64,000 bases of DNA from G965222505 sp965222505 (GCA_965222505.1 OZ244956.1:4216001-4280000); one strand, 5' to 3'; positions 17,207 to 27,517 are shown, counted from the stretch's first letter. Notes: generated by a model from the letters alone, not told the origin. Numbers and translations are program-made.

Positions 17207-19717
17207 TCACCCTGGGACCTGGCTTTGATTCCCGTTGCTAAGCAGCCAGATCTGAAGGATGTCGAAAGCCGTCACGCTGCTGTTCATGTTGTAATCCCCA
17301 CTCCAGTACCCCACAGGCCCACCATTCTGAGGCAGCCACACCTGAAGCATATCGAAGGCCGTCACCCCATTCTCAGCATTGCCATCGCCACCATACATAC
17401 CGAATATGCCCGACTCCATCTCAAGCATCGGGTTGACACCAAAGGCCTGACCCTGACCCGTCGTCAGGTCGTAGACCCCGCCCCCCTGATTGCCAAGGTC
17501 TATTGTCGTTGAGGTCATCAAATCCAGGTGGCTCCGGTGACGGACCACCACATAGTGGGCCCCCGAAACCGGCACCAGCAAGGGCGTCACTCCATCAAGG
17601 TGCATCAACCGACCATCGCTGCGAAGCAAGGCAGCAACGGTGTCTACGGCCGTCGCTGCCGCCGTACCCGTTCTGAGTTCAACCAACACCCAATCGACCA
17701 GGTCGGTGTGGGTGCTGAAGAAGCCGGCTGAGACGGTTTCGCCTCCGGTATAACTCCAGGGTAGACCCGTGTAGGGATGAGCCACCGGCAACTGGCCCGT
17801 GGTGTTGAGGGCCGTGCCCATGGTGCCCGCACCGACGAGGGTGTGTGGACCATGCAAGAGGACCTTGAGCGCCAGCGGGGTGGCCCGTAGCTCGGAGAGG
17901 CCGGAGAGCACGAGCGAGAAGGCTTGGCTACCGCCATTGAGGGTGCCTTTGTGCGACAGGGTCAGCGTGTAGAGGGCCCCGGCTGTGGGGGTGTCGATGA
18001 GGACCTGCTCGATGTTGTCTCGGAAGTTGTCGGAGGCACGTGTGGCTACGTTACCGGGATTGGCCGGATCCAGGGTCCAGGGGAAGAAGGTCCCTTCTGC
18101 GCCATTGATGCGCATGTCGAGGTCGTTGACCAACATCAAGTCGGGGGGGTTAAGTGCCGGTGCCACAGGTGTTCCGGCAGGGTCATTCCAGGCGAGGGTA
18201 GCCCTGAGCGGAGTGCCGTCGCTGACGAGGGCGATGGTGAAGGTGTCTCCGTCGGCCAGGGATTGTTCGTGGATGAGGTAGTCGCCGCCCATGTCTTTGT
18301 CGTCCTGCATCAGTTCGGCGGCTAGTTGCGTGTTGGGCAGTCCCCAGCCGTGTTGGTAGTCGGGGCCTGTGTTGCCGAGGTCGGTGGCTGTTTGGGCGAG
18401 CAGGGCCTTGTAGGTGGCCGCCGGTCGTGTGTTAGCGAAGAGGTTTTGCTGATGTTCGGCGAGCAGGGCGAGTATGCCGGTGACGACGGGTGCGGCGTTT
18501 GATGTGCCGCCAGAGCCGCCGCAAGAGGAGCTGGTGTCTGAGCCGGCTGTTGGGGCGGGTACCTTGAAGCCGGGGGCTACGAAGTCGGGGGCAATTCGGC
18601 CATCATCCGTCGGGCCCCAGGCTGAGTAGGAGACCATCGCGAGGGGGACACCGGGTGGCGCGATAACGGGGTTGTCGGAGCAGCCGGTGCCGTCGATGTT
18701 GGCAACGGCTCCGACGCTGATGATGTTTTTGGCGGTCTGCATTCCACTGATCATGCAGTCATAGCCGTCTACGCCACAGTCTTTTTCCCGGATGTCGCTA
18801 CTCATTTCCCAGCCGTCGTTGGTAGGGGCTCCGGTGAACACCCAATGGGTGATGTTGCCGGGATCTGTGATGCGGTCGTTACCGGCGGCTACGACGATGT
18901 TGTAGTTTGGGTAGGTATTGGCGATGAGGTCCCAGGCGCGGGAGTCATCGTCATAAAATCCAAATTTGTAGTCTTCAGTACTACTGATGCTGGGATCGCC
19001 ATGCCATGTTCTTAGACAGTTCGGGCCACTGCTCCCACAGTCGCCGCCGCCGGTGGGATCCAGGAAGGGCCCCCAGCCGTTGATGGCACCATACGAGTGG
19101 TTAGACACCAACAGACCGGCCGCAGCAGCCGTCATCATTTCACTGGTATCCAGCGAATCATCATAGGCATCGATATCGGCTTCATAGGCCACGCCTTTCA
19201 AGGTACCATTGCTGCCTCCGGCTGCAGCCATCCCCGTGATGCGGGTGGCGTGGGAGGTGGTGCCCAGCCCGTTGTGGTTGGTGCCAAGGGGGCCATTGAT
19301 GCGGCTTCCGCCCCCCGAAGCTGCAAATTCGTCATGGGTAGGGCGGGCGTAGCCGTAGTATTCCCAAATGCCAAGGGTTATTCCGTCGCCGGAGATGGGG
19401 GTGTCGATGCCGGTACCTGCCCATACGTCATCGGCTGATACCGCTTCTGAAGCTTTGAGGCCCAGCGCGGTCCGGTAAAGGGGGCGACCATTACGAACCG
19501 CATGTAGGTATATGGCCTCGTTGGTCGTGCCGAGTTGGGCGGTTTGCTGAAGTCCGTAGGCCGCCTTGAAGGAACGAAGTGCCTGTTGGTCTCGCACCTG
19601 CTGGCGGTCCAGAAAACGGGAAAGCGTACGTTCTGATGCCTTTTGCGCGATCAAAGGGGATGCCGTAGCCAGAAATACCCCAGCGCATACGAATACGCGT
19701 GAAAGTGTGCTTCTCAT
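17207..19717 (-). CDS. Secreted S8 subtilisin-like protease with dockerin-like C-terminus (copy B)
   Basis: 836 residues from the ATG at 19717 (signal peptide MRSTLSRVFVCAGVFLATASPLIAQ). It has the same architecture as the downstream copy: IGIWE-type strand (LGIWEYYG), His region (SHATRITGMAAAGG), Asn (VVAAGND), Ser region (GGTSNAAPVVTG) and two dockerin-like repeats. The first ~370 residues differ clearly from the paralogue, with islands of near-identity (YARPTHDEFAASGGGSRING), while the rest is identical except the final few residues. A stretch of 195 bp without genes separates it from copy A, so each may have its own promoter. Confidence 0.85.
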   Translation of the reverse strand: MRSTLSRVFVCAGVFLATASPLIAQKASERTLSRFLDRQQVRDQQALRSFKAAYGLQQTAQLGTTNEAIYLHAVRNGRPLYRTALGLKASEAVSADDVWAGTGIDTPISGDGITLGIWEYYGYARPTHDEFAASGGGSRINGPLGTNHNGLGTTSHATRITGMAAAGGSNGTLKGVAYEADIDAYDDSLDTSEMMTAAAAGLLVSNHSYGAINGWGPFLDPTGGGDCGSSGPNCLRTWHGDPSISSTEDYKFGFYDDDSRAWDLIANTYPNYNIVVAAGNDRITDPGNITHWVFTGAPTNDGWEMSSDIREKDCGVDGYDCMISGMQTAKNIISVGAVANIDGTGCSDNPVIAPPGVPLAMVSYSAWGPTDDGRIAPDFVAPGFKVPAPTAGSDTSSSCGGSGGTSNAAPVVTGILALLAEHQQNLFANTRPAATYKALLAQTATDLGNTGPDYQHGWGLPNTQLAAELMQDDKDMGGDYLIHEQSLADGDTFTIALVSDGTPLRATLAWNDPAGTPVAPALNPPDLMLVNDLDMRINGAEGTFFPWTLDPANPGNVATRASDNFRDNIEQVLIDTPTAGALYTLTLSHKGTLNGGSQAFSLVLSGLSELRATPLALKVLLHGPHTLVGAGTMGTALNTTGQLPVAHPYTGLPWSYTGGETVSAGFFSTHTDLVDWVLVELRTGTAAATAVDTVAALLRSDGRLMHLDGVTPLLVPVSGAHYVVVRHRSHLDLMTSTTIDLGNQGGGVYDLTTGQGQAFGVNPMLEMESGIFGMYGGDGNAENGVTAFDMLQVWLPQNGGPVGYWSGDYNMNSSVTAFDILQIWLLSNGNQSQVPG
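17230..18619. repeat. 1390-bp direct repeat shared by the two S8 protease genes, copy 2
   Basis: Partner of 14521-15910. The sharp ends and complete identity inside otherwise diverged genes indicate recent gene conversion or recent partial duplication. Confidence 0.92.
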
Positions 19718-19783
19718 TGCCTTGCTTGCCTCTTGCCAATACGTCGCGGTGACGTTGCCTGTGTTGGATCTCGTCCAACGTTT

Positions 19784-19812
19784 AAATAACAAAAAGGTTC
19801 AATGGATGTCAA
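19784..19812 (-). promoter_or_regulatory. Possible sigma70-like promoter of S8 protease copy B
   Basis: On the minus strand TTGACA (19812-19807) is followed after 17 bp by TTATTT (19789-19784). A perfect 6-bp dyad GTTGGA-N5-TCCAAC lies just downstream at 19763-19779 and could be an operator or leader hairpin. Confidence 0.4.
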
Positions 19813-19969
19813 ATTTCGAAAACAACCTTCCTACGGATCATTCGTATTTGGGTAGCGTTCGAAGGCTCAACTCAGGAATCAATCCGTGCGCACGCCGCTA
19901 TAACTTCATTCCCCCGCATTCCCCGGTTTCGACACGCACATATCGACCGTTAAGGTAGAAAAGGCAGTC

Positions 19970-20470
19970 ATGAACGGACATGTTTTGGTGCTCAATCAAG
20001 ACTACCGTGCCATCTCAATCTGCAACATACGCCGTGCCATTCGGCTGTTATGGTTACACAAGGCCGAACTGGTTGAAGGCCGCGCCGATCGTTTCGTCCG
20101 ATCCCCCTCCATGCAGATGCCCTGGCCGAGCATCATTCGCCTCAAGCGATACATCCGCATGCCCTACCGTCGTATCATGCTGAGCCGGCAAAACATCTTG
20201 CGCCGGGATAGGGGGCAATGCCAGTACTGCGGCAGCCGGGAACGCCTGACCATTGATCATGTATTGCCCAAATCACGGGGGGGCAAGGACAGTTGGGAGA
20301 ACCTGGCTGCGGCCTGTGTGCCATGCAACAACAGAAAAGGGGACCGCACCCCAGAAGAGGCCAACATGCCGATTCGTCGCACGCCGTTTCGCCCGAGCCA
20401 TGTTATGTTTATTCGGGATTACGTGGGGCAGCTTGAGGATACCTGGAAACCGTATTTGTTTTTGTCGTAA
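19970..20470 (+). CDS. HNH endonuclease family protein
   Basis: 166 residues. The C-terminal half has a complete HNH fold signature: CQYC (Cys84, Cys87), the catalytic IDHVLPKSRGG (His97), WENLAAACVPCNNRKGD (Asn111, Cys116, Cys119). The four cysteines form the structural zinc site. The N-terminal ~75 residues (VLVLNQDYRAISICNIRRAIRLLW) are typical of a widespread chromosomal HNH group found in cyanobacteria and Bacteroidota, whose role is not established. It stands alone, divergent from the protease genes and just upstream of a DUF3592 gene. No restriction partner is nearby. Confidence 0.88.
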   Translation: MNGHVLVLNQDYRAISICNIRRAIRLLWLHKAELVEGRADRFVRSPSMQMPWPSIIRLKRYIRMPYRRIMLSRQNILRRDRGQCQYCGSRERLTIDHVLPKSRGGKDSWENLAAACVPCNNRKGDRTPEEANMPIRRTPFRPSHVMFIRDYVGQLEDTWKPYLFLS

Positions 20471-20491
20471 GCGTATAACCCACAACCTACC

Positions 20492-20959
20492 ATGATCAAA
20501 CTCATCGCCCGGCTTATGTGGGCCTTGCCTGCCCTGATGATTCTAATCTCTGGATATCTATTTAAGGCCGGTCTGGATCAGCGGCGGACGCTGGAAGAGG
20601 GGGTACAAGCCGTCGGACAAGTGACCGAATACGAGATCAACAAACGCTCGGAGATTACCTACAGCTACATCAAGCTCCGCGTGGATCAACCGGATGGGGT
20701 CCTAGAGGAAACACTAAGCCTGCCCATTTCCCTGTCGATCCCCCTGGAAGGGCGGGAAACCTTGCCGGTTCGGGTGCTTAAGGGAGCGTCCCAGCAGATC
20801 GTGATCGAGGATGTGGCCCGGGCGCAGTGGCGTATGTCGCTGATCCACAGCGTGATGGCTGGCATCGGCGCGATCATGTTGCTTGTTGGCGTAGGGGCCT
20901 GGAATCGGTTCCTGAACCGCCGGGGTGATCCGGGGGAAGTGCGGAGTACTGAGTACTGA
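20492..20959 (+). CDS. DUF3592 membrane protein
   Basis: 155 residues with two hydrophobic segments (about 8-25, LMWALPALMILISGYLF, and 118-138, LIHSVMAGIGAIMLLVGVGAW) flanking a beta-rich soluble region that contains VGQVTEYEI and YSYIKLRVD. This two-helix arrangement is the DUF3592 pattern; its function is unknown. It starts 21 bp after the HNH gene. The last residues (EVRSTEY) and the stop codon are encoded by the family D palindrome at 20937-21006, so the native C-terminus may have been altered by the repeat. Confidence 0.7.
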   Translation: MIKLIARLMWALPALMILISGYLFKAGLDQRRTLEEGVQAVGQVTEYEINKRSEITYSYIKLRVDQPDGVLEETLSLPISLSIPLEGRETLPVRVLKGASQQIVIEDVARAQWRMSLIHSVMAGIGAIMLLVGVGAWNRFLNRRGDPGEVRSTEY

Positions 20960-21006
20960 GTGCGGCTCAGGTTCAAGAGAGGAGTCGCACTCAGCACCCC
21001 GCACTT
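20937..21006. repeat. Palindrome, family D copy 1, at a convergent gene junction
   Basis: The left arm AAGTGCGGAGTACTGAGTAC pairs imperfectly with the right arm (ACTCAGCACCCCGCACTT). It covers the 3' end of the DUF3592 gene and ends 2 bp before the MsrP stop. A related copy lies at 51846-51915. Confidence 0.7.
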
Positions 21007-21007
21007 C

Positions 21008-22036
21008 TTACCCTTTAGGTTCTTCCGGATACAGATTGCCCACCCACTCGGTATACCCGTTGAACAGTTGGGTGGGAATCCGGGTCTCGTTGTTTACTGA
21101 CTGGATAAACCGTTCTGTGGCCTGGCTCCACCGGGGGTGCGGCACGTTCGGGTTGACGTTGGACAGGAAGGGATATTCGCTGGCTTGCAGGTCGTTCCAG
21201 AACGTCGGCGGTTCCTTATCGACAAACACAATTTTTTCGATGGCTTTCGCACCTTTATACCCATATTTCCAGGGAAGCACCATACGCATTGGGGAGCCAC
21301 TTTGTTTGGGTAAGGGTTCGCCGTACATGCCGGTGGCCATAAAGGCCAATTCGTTCATGGCCTCGTCCATCCGCAGGCCCTCATAATAGGGCCAGGGATA
21401 CCACGGCGCACTTTTGAGGCCGGGCATTTCCTTCTCCCGTTTGGCACAGACAAACTGCACGTGTGTGGCACTCGACAGCGGCTTGCACTTCTGGATCAGT
21501 TTTGCCAGCGGGAAGCCCGTCCACGGCACGGTCATGGACCACGCCTCCACACATCGGAACCGATACAGCCGCTCTTCCAGTCCGAATTCCTTGATCAGGT
21601 CTTCTACGCTAACCGTGAACGGTTTCTCCACCAGTCCCGAAACTTCAAGTGCCCAGGGAAAGGGGTTGTAGGCGTTGGTATGCGGCCAGACGTTTTTCAA
21701 ATCTCCCGCGTTGATAAATTCATAGAAGTTGTTGTACGAGGACGCTGCAATCCGGTCGGTCAGGGCACGCTCGGGCACCGTGTAGGCGGCGTTGCGGGCC
21801 GCAGGTAATCCGAAGCGCGGTGCATTGGCCGGGATGGTATCCAGCGGTCCGGCTCCAGCCGGGTAAGGGTTCTTTGGTTGGGGCGTGCACGCCGAGAGTA
21901 AACCCGGTGAAGTTGCCAGGGCAATGCTTCCCAGTCCCAGTTGCCGCAAAAACTGCCGCCGGCTGCGGTACGTCGCGTAATCAGTGCAGTCGGCTTCTTT
22001 GACCTGCCAGCCGGGAGGGAGAATGAGGTTTGCCAT
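21008..22036 (-). CDS. msrP: Protein-methionine-sulfoxide reductase catalytic subunit MsrP
   Basis: 342 residues of the sulfite-oxidase/YedY fold. A twin-arginine signal is present (YRSRRQFLRQLGLGSIALA), and the molybdenum-coordinating Cys162 lies in RFRCVEAWSMTVPWTG. MsrP reduces oxidised methionines of periplasmic proteins with a molybdopterin cofactor. Length and motifs agree with the E. coli enzyme. The usual membrane haem partner MsrQ is not adjacent. Oddly, the signal ends in LLSAC (Cys50), which reads as a lipobox, so it may be a Tat-exported lipoprotein (inference). Confidence 0.92.
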   Translation of the reverse strand: MANLILPPGWQVKEADCTDYATYRSRRQFLRQLGLGSIALATSPGLLSACTPQPKNPYPAGAGPLDTIPANAPRFGLPAARNAAYTVPERALTDRIAASSYNNFYEFINAGDLKNVWPHTNAYNPFPWALEVSGLVEKPFTVSVEDLIKEFGLEERLYRFRCVEAWSMTVPWTGFPLAKLIQKCKPLSSATHVQFVCAKREKEMPGLKSAPWYPWPYYEGLRMDEAMNELAFMATGMYGEPLPKQSGSPMRMVLPWKYGYKGAKAIEKIVFVDKEPPTFWNDLQASEYPFLSNVNPNVPHPRWSQATERFIQSVNNETRIPTQLFNGYTEWVGNLYPEEPKG

Positions 22037-22147
22037 GACGGACGTTGTTTAAAGAAATAAGGACCGGAGTTGCAGGGTGCAACGGACGTTTTTGCTTTTG
22101 GGTTCACGCCGTGGCTCGGCGGCCGTCAAATGTTACAGAAACGTTAT

Positions 22148-22224
22148 TATTGGTGATTGGGCATTTGTGATTTATGAGCACCCAAATGGCAAATGACAAA
22201 AGACAAATCATCAATTACCAATAA
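22148..22224. repeat. Palindrome, family B (TTGGTGATTTGTGATTT word), copy 1
   Basis: The left arm TTATTGGTGATTGGGCATTT pairs imperfectly with a right arm ending CAAATCATCAATTACCAATA. It lies 19 bp downstream of the thiC stop and could act as a hairpin at the transcript end. Confidence 0.75.
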
Positions 22225-22243
22225 ATTCCGGCTGAGCTGGAAT

Positions 22244-24121
<1,878 letters not shown>

Positions 24122-24190
24122 GGCATCGCTCTGGCTATGGGCGTCATCCGCCCGAGGGTGTATAGTGCAAGTAGAGCCAGAGGGGGAGAT

Positions 24191-24404
24191 GGGCACGTGC
24201 TTCCCTTCGCCGGTATGAGCCGGATCAGGTTCTGAGGGTATCATCTCAGCCCCCGGTTTATTGGTGACTTGTCATTGGTGATTGGTGATTTGTTATCGGA
24301 TGACTCCTAAATCACAAATCAAAAATGCTCACACGAGGCGTAGCCGACTGTGTGCAGCAAATCATCAATCACCAATAAACCGGGGGCACCCCTAGCTGGG
24401 TGCA
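24191..24404 (-). promoter_or_regulatory. TPP riboswitch with very long P3 extension
   Basis: Read on the minus strand, the 5' part GCTAGGGGTGCCC (24396-24384) and the 3' part GGGGGCTGAGATGATACCCT (24254-24235), GAACCTGATCCGG and CATACCGGCGAAGGGAAG are the conserved THI-box elements. Between them lies a perfect 18-bp stem (24250-24267 with 24369-24386) closing a 101-nt loop made of family B repeat words and a second hairpin. The P3 arm of a normal THI box is usually far shorter. It controls thiC, whose start is 70 nt downstream. Confidence 0.92.
24258..24378. repeat. Palindrome, family B copy 2, inside the riboswitch
   Basis: TTATTGGTGACTTGTCATTG on one side and AAATCATCAATCACCAATAA on the other repeat the family B words seen at 22148, 28076 and 28452. 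An internal hairpin CACAC...GTGTG (about 24330-24354) decorates the loop. Confidence 0.8.
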
Positions 24405-24550
24405 GCATTTTTCAATGCTGACGATTCCCAAACGCGCCGCTTATCTTCGCGTTCCCGCTGTGGTAGACGTGTTCCGTAGTACCAGCCTCTTGTTCAGAAC
24501 CTCGCTCCTGGTTGCCGGGTACAACCCGTGAATTACAACCGGCCCGGCCC

Positions 24551-25141
24551 ATGGCAACCCAACACAAAGCTTATCTCACGCCCGAAGCATACCTCGAACA
24601 GGAGCGCGCAGCCCCCTACAAAAGCGAATATTTCGACGGGGAGACCTTCGCCATGTCTGGTGCAAGCCGGTATCATGTGCGGATTACCAGTTATTTGCAG
24701 GCAAGTTTATATGCGCAACTCACTCCTAAAGGGTGCTTCATTTTCTCTAGCGACTTACGAGTCCACATTCCAGCGTTTGGACTCTACACCTATCCCGATG
24801 TCGGGGTGGTATGTGGAGAAGAACACTACCTGGATGGCCAACAGGACACCTTGCTCAATCCGGATCTGTTGATTGAGGTGCTTTCACCCTCCACGGAAGC
24901 CTATGATCGAGGGAAGAAGTTTGCCTATTACCAGGGGTTACCCTCGCTAAAAGCGTATGTGCTGGTGGCTCAGGATCGGCCACGCATCGAAATATATCGG
25001 CGCACAGAAGGAGAAACCTGGGCCTACATTCCCATCACAGAAGGGACGTTTAAACTGGCGGGTGCCACGCTCGATGTAGAAGCCTGCTACAATGGTGTTG
25101 AATTCCCCGAAGTTGAACCTGAACTGCCTGAGAAACCTTGA
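24551..25141 (+). CDS. Uma2 (DUF820) family putative PD-(D/E)XK nuclease
   Basis: 196 residues from the ATG at 24551, which gives the usual beginning MATQHKAYLTPEAYLEQE. Family motifs are visible: YKSEYFDGETFAMSGAS, SSDLRVHIPAFGLYTYPDVGVVCG (acidic residue of the nuclease core) and PDLLIEVLSPSTEAYDRGKKFAYYQ (Glu and the Lys further on). Uma2 proteins are PD-(D/E)XK-fold proteins common in cyanobacteria and some Bacteroidota; their biological role is unclear. It is followed directly by the lyase gene (2-bp gap). Confidence 0.85.
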   Translation: MATQHKAYLTPEAYLEQERAAPYKSEYFDGETFAMSGASRYHVRITSYLQASLYAQLTPKGCFIFSSDLRVHIPAFGLYTYPDVGVVCGEEHYLDGQQDTLLNPDLLIEVLSPSTEAYDRGKKFAYYQGLPSLKAYVLVAQDRPRIEIYRRTEGETWAYIPITEGTFKLAGATLDVEACYNGVEFPEVEPELPEKP

Positions 25142-25143
25142 CC

Positions 25144-26046
25144 ATGTCTCTGCCTGCGCACGTTACCCTTTGCGAAGTTGGCCCACGCGACGGGTTTCAA
25201 TTTGAGCCCACACCCATCTCTACTGACCTCAAACTTGAGGTCATCAACGCACTGGTCGATGCGGGTTTGAAGGAGATCCAGGTCACCTCATTCGTGCATC
25301 CGAAATGGGTACCCCAAATGGCGGATGCTGAGGAAGTATGTAGCCGGTTGCCGGTTAAGCATGGAGTGATCTATACCGGCCTGGCGCTGAACCGCAGAGG
25401 GCTGGAACGGGCATACCGGGTCGGATTGAAGCATGTAGACCTCTCCATTGCTACCCATCCGCAACACAGTAAGGACAATGCCAACATGACCGTCGAAGAA
25501 GGCATGGTGCAAATGCTGGATATGATCGACCTTTGCCATACCTACGGCATAGAGGCTCGGGCCGGACTTCAGACCGTGTTTGGCTATCAAGCCCCCGGTG
25601 ATTTGCTACTGAATCAGATCCTGGATATGAGCCGGCAGATTGTGGCCGCTGGTGTGGAATCCTTGTCGCTGGCCGATTCAACCGGAATGGCCAATCCGGT
25701 CATGATTAAGGAACGGGTGCAAGCTGTACAAGCTGTTGCCGGAGAAACACCCTTGGTCATGCATCTGCACGATACAAGGGGACTGGGCATGGCAAATGTA
25801 GTGGCAGCGCTGGAATGTGGAGTACATCGGTTCGATACGAGCCTGGGTGGGATGGGGGGGTGCCCGTTTATTCCTGGGGCCACAGGTAACATTTCGACTG
25901 AGGATACGGCCTATCTTTTGGCCTCCATGGGCATCGAGACGGGGGTTGATCTGGCGAAAGTCGCAGTCGTTTCCCAACGGATGGAGCAGTTTCTGGGCAA
26001 GCGGCTTTCGGGGAAAATGCACCGGCTCATCGAAGTGCCGGTCTGA
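25144..26046 (+). CDS. mvaB: Hydroxymethylglutaryl-CoA lyase family protein
   Basis: 300 residues from the ATG at 25144; a TTG six bases earlier overlaps the previous stop and is less likely. The HMGL/DRE-TIM family start VTLCEVGPRDGFQFEP carries the Arg-Asp pair. The signature GGMGGCPFIPGATGNISTED contains the catalytic Cys of HMG-CoA lyases, and the metal-binding HLHDTRGLG segment is present. HMG-CoA lyase splits HMG-CoA to acetyl-CoA and acetoacetate in leucine degradation; relatives cleave other 3-hydroxy-acyl-CoAs. No leucine-degradation genes adjoin, so the substrate is provisional. Confidence 0.82.
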   Translation: MSLPAHVTLCEVGPRDGFQFEPTPISTDLKLEVINALVDAGLKEIQVTSFVHPKWVPQMADAEEVCSRLPVKHGVIYTGLALNRRGLERAYRVGLKHVDLSIATHPQHSKDNANMTVEEGMVQMLDMIDLCHTYGIEARAGLQTVFGYQAPGDLLLNQILDMSRQIVAAGVESLSLADSTGMANPVMIKERVQAVQAVAGETPLVMHLHDTRGLGMANVVAALECGVHRFDTSLGGMGGCPFIPGATGNISTEDTAYLLASMGIETGVDLAKVAVVSQRMEQFLGKRLSGKMHRLIEVPV

Positions 26047-26060
26047 TCACCTGTTTGATG

Positions 26061-26873
26061 TTACAAGCCGTGTTGAATGAGCAGGTTGGCCAAAGATGCG
26101 TAAAAATCTAAGGAATCGAATTTTTGGTTGCCACTTTGTACACCGATTTGGCAGGCATGATCAGCCTGGAGAATGCCCATAAAACGGGTCCACTGGGCGC
26201 TTTGGACAGATACAATGCCGTCGTTTCGACCTTCGCGCTGGTAGATGATCTGATTGGGCAAACGTAAGATCGGGTTCAGATGTACAGTGGTGCCCCGGCC
26301 CGCTTCTCCGGCATAAGACCAATAGGCGACGTTCGGATGGTCCGGGACGTTTGGGTTAAACGTCTCTGCAACATAGGTCGGGGAGAGTTCATGCAGGGCC
26401 GCACGCGCATGGGAGGTGGCCCCGGCATACACCCGGTTTCCGATCTGATCCATCGCCTTGATAATCACGGCCTGAATCAGTTGGGGGCGATCCAGGATGA
26501 AATCGACCAGGGCTGCTCCATGATGCGGGCTGGAGACGGTGATTAAGGAAGCCACATACGCATGTCCGTCCAGGGCACTGATGAGATAGCGGGCATCCAG
26601 GCCCCCCATCGAAAATCCAATCAGGTTGACCTTGTCGGCCCCGGTCGTATCCAGAACACGATGGAGGTGTTGATTCCACAAAGCCGCCCGTTTGTCTATC
26701 GTTGCATAGGGGGTAACGTGTGGGGCAAACGCAGAGATGCCACGCGCATGTAAATGGGCAATAATGCGGTCTGTGGTACGGGTATTCAGGACGTGGGTGA
26801 TGGTCCCAAAACCGTGCATCAACACAATCGGATAATGCGGGGTATGAGCCGGCTCTGGAGATGGCGTGTGCAC
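26061..26873 (-). CDS. Alpha/beta-hydrolase lipase (triacylglycerol lipase-like)
   Basis: 270 residues with the order of elements of bacterial family I lipases: the oxyanion strand PIVLMHGFGT, the nucleophile elbow LIGFSMGGLDARYL (Ser88), SSPHHGAALVDF, the acid loop GRNDGIVSV (Asp) and the catalytic His in ADHACQIG. The segment after the elbow (DARYLIS...TVSSPHHG) is close to Pseudomonas/Burkholderia lipases. No signal peptide is visible, so it may be cytoplasmic or exported by another route. It lies 8 bp after an FAH-family gene, so the two are probably co-transcribed. Confidence 0.8.
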   Translation of the reverse strand: MHTPSPEPAHTPHYPIVLMHGFGTITHVLNTRTTDRIIAHLHARGISAFAPHVTPYATIDKRAALWNQHLHRVLDTTGADKVNLIGFSMGGLDARYLISALDGHAYVASLITVSSPHHGAALVDFILDRPQLIQAVIIKAMDQIGNRVYAGATSHARAALHELSPTYVAETFNPNVPDHPNVAYWSYAGEAGRGTTVHLNPILRLPNQIIYQREGRNDGIVSVQSAQWTRFMGILQADHACQIGVQSGNQKFDSLDFYASLANLLIQHGL

Positions 26874-26881
26874 GGGCAGGC

Positions 26882-27517
26882 TTAATCTCGGTGAACGGTT
26901 ACGTGGAGTGGGGGCAACCCCGTAACCTGGGCTTCGAGTACATCTCCGACCTCGACCGGCCCGACGCCCACCGGAGTGCCGGTATAGAGCAAGTCTCCAG
27001 GTTCCAGTGTGAAAATGCCGGAGACATGCGCGATCAAGACGGCCAGCGGATACAACATCATCGACGTATGGCCCTGTTGCCGCACCGTGCCGTTGACACG
27101 CAACGTGACGGCCAGGTCTTGCGGATCGGTGACGGCTGAAGCCGGGGCAATGGGGCCGAGGGGAGCAAACGTGTCAAACCCTTTGGCCACACTCCAGGGT
27201 AACCCTTTGGCCTTGGCCCGGGCCTGAACGTCGCGGGCGGTCATGTCCAACCCGACGGCGTAGCCACGCACATAATCGAGGGCTTCGGCTTCAGCAATAT
27301 TACGGCCCTTGCGACCAATGACGGCAACCAGTTCCACCTCGTGATGTACATCGCTCGATTGAGGCGGCAGGACAATCTGGCCGTTGTGGGGCACCAGTGA
27401 CGAAGGGGGCTTTAGGAACACCACCGGCTCGCTCGGCACTTCATTTTGAAGCTCTTCAATGTGTTTGGCGTAGTTTCGCCCGATGCAAATGATCTTGCTG
27501 GGAGGGGTCGTTTCCAT
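26882..27517 (-). CDS. Fumarylacetoacetate hydrolase family protein
   Basis: 211 residues from the ATG at 27517; an ATG at 27544 would add nine residues. The core is IICIGRNYAKHIEEL, VVFLKPPSSL, then HHEVELVAVIG and VGLDMTARDVQ, which supply the metal-binding Glu/Glu/Asp set, and DLLYTGTPVGVGPV near the end. This matches the small FAH members (FAHD1-like) that act as acylpyruvases or oxaloacetate decarboxylases. The gene pairs with the lipase downstream, and no tyrosine-degradation genes are nearby. Confidence 0.88.
   Translation of the reverse strand: METTPPSKIICIGRNYAKHIEELQNEVPSEPVVFLKPPSSLVPHNGQIVLPPQSSDVHHEVELVAVIGRKGRNIAEAEALDYVRGYAVGLDMTARDVQARAKAKGLPWSVAKGFDTFAPLGPIAPASAVTDPQDLAVTLRVNGTVRQQGHTSMMLYPLAVLIAHVSGIFTLEPGDLLYTGTPVGVGPVEVGDVLEAQVTGLPPLHVTVHRD

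Noticed and set aside
24122..24244. In-frame N-terminal extension of ThiC
   Set aside because: The codons cover the conserved TPP riboswitch core, and ThiC proteins normally begin near the ATG at 24121.
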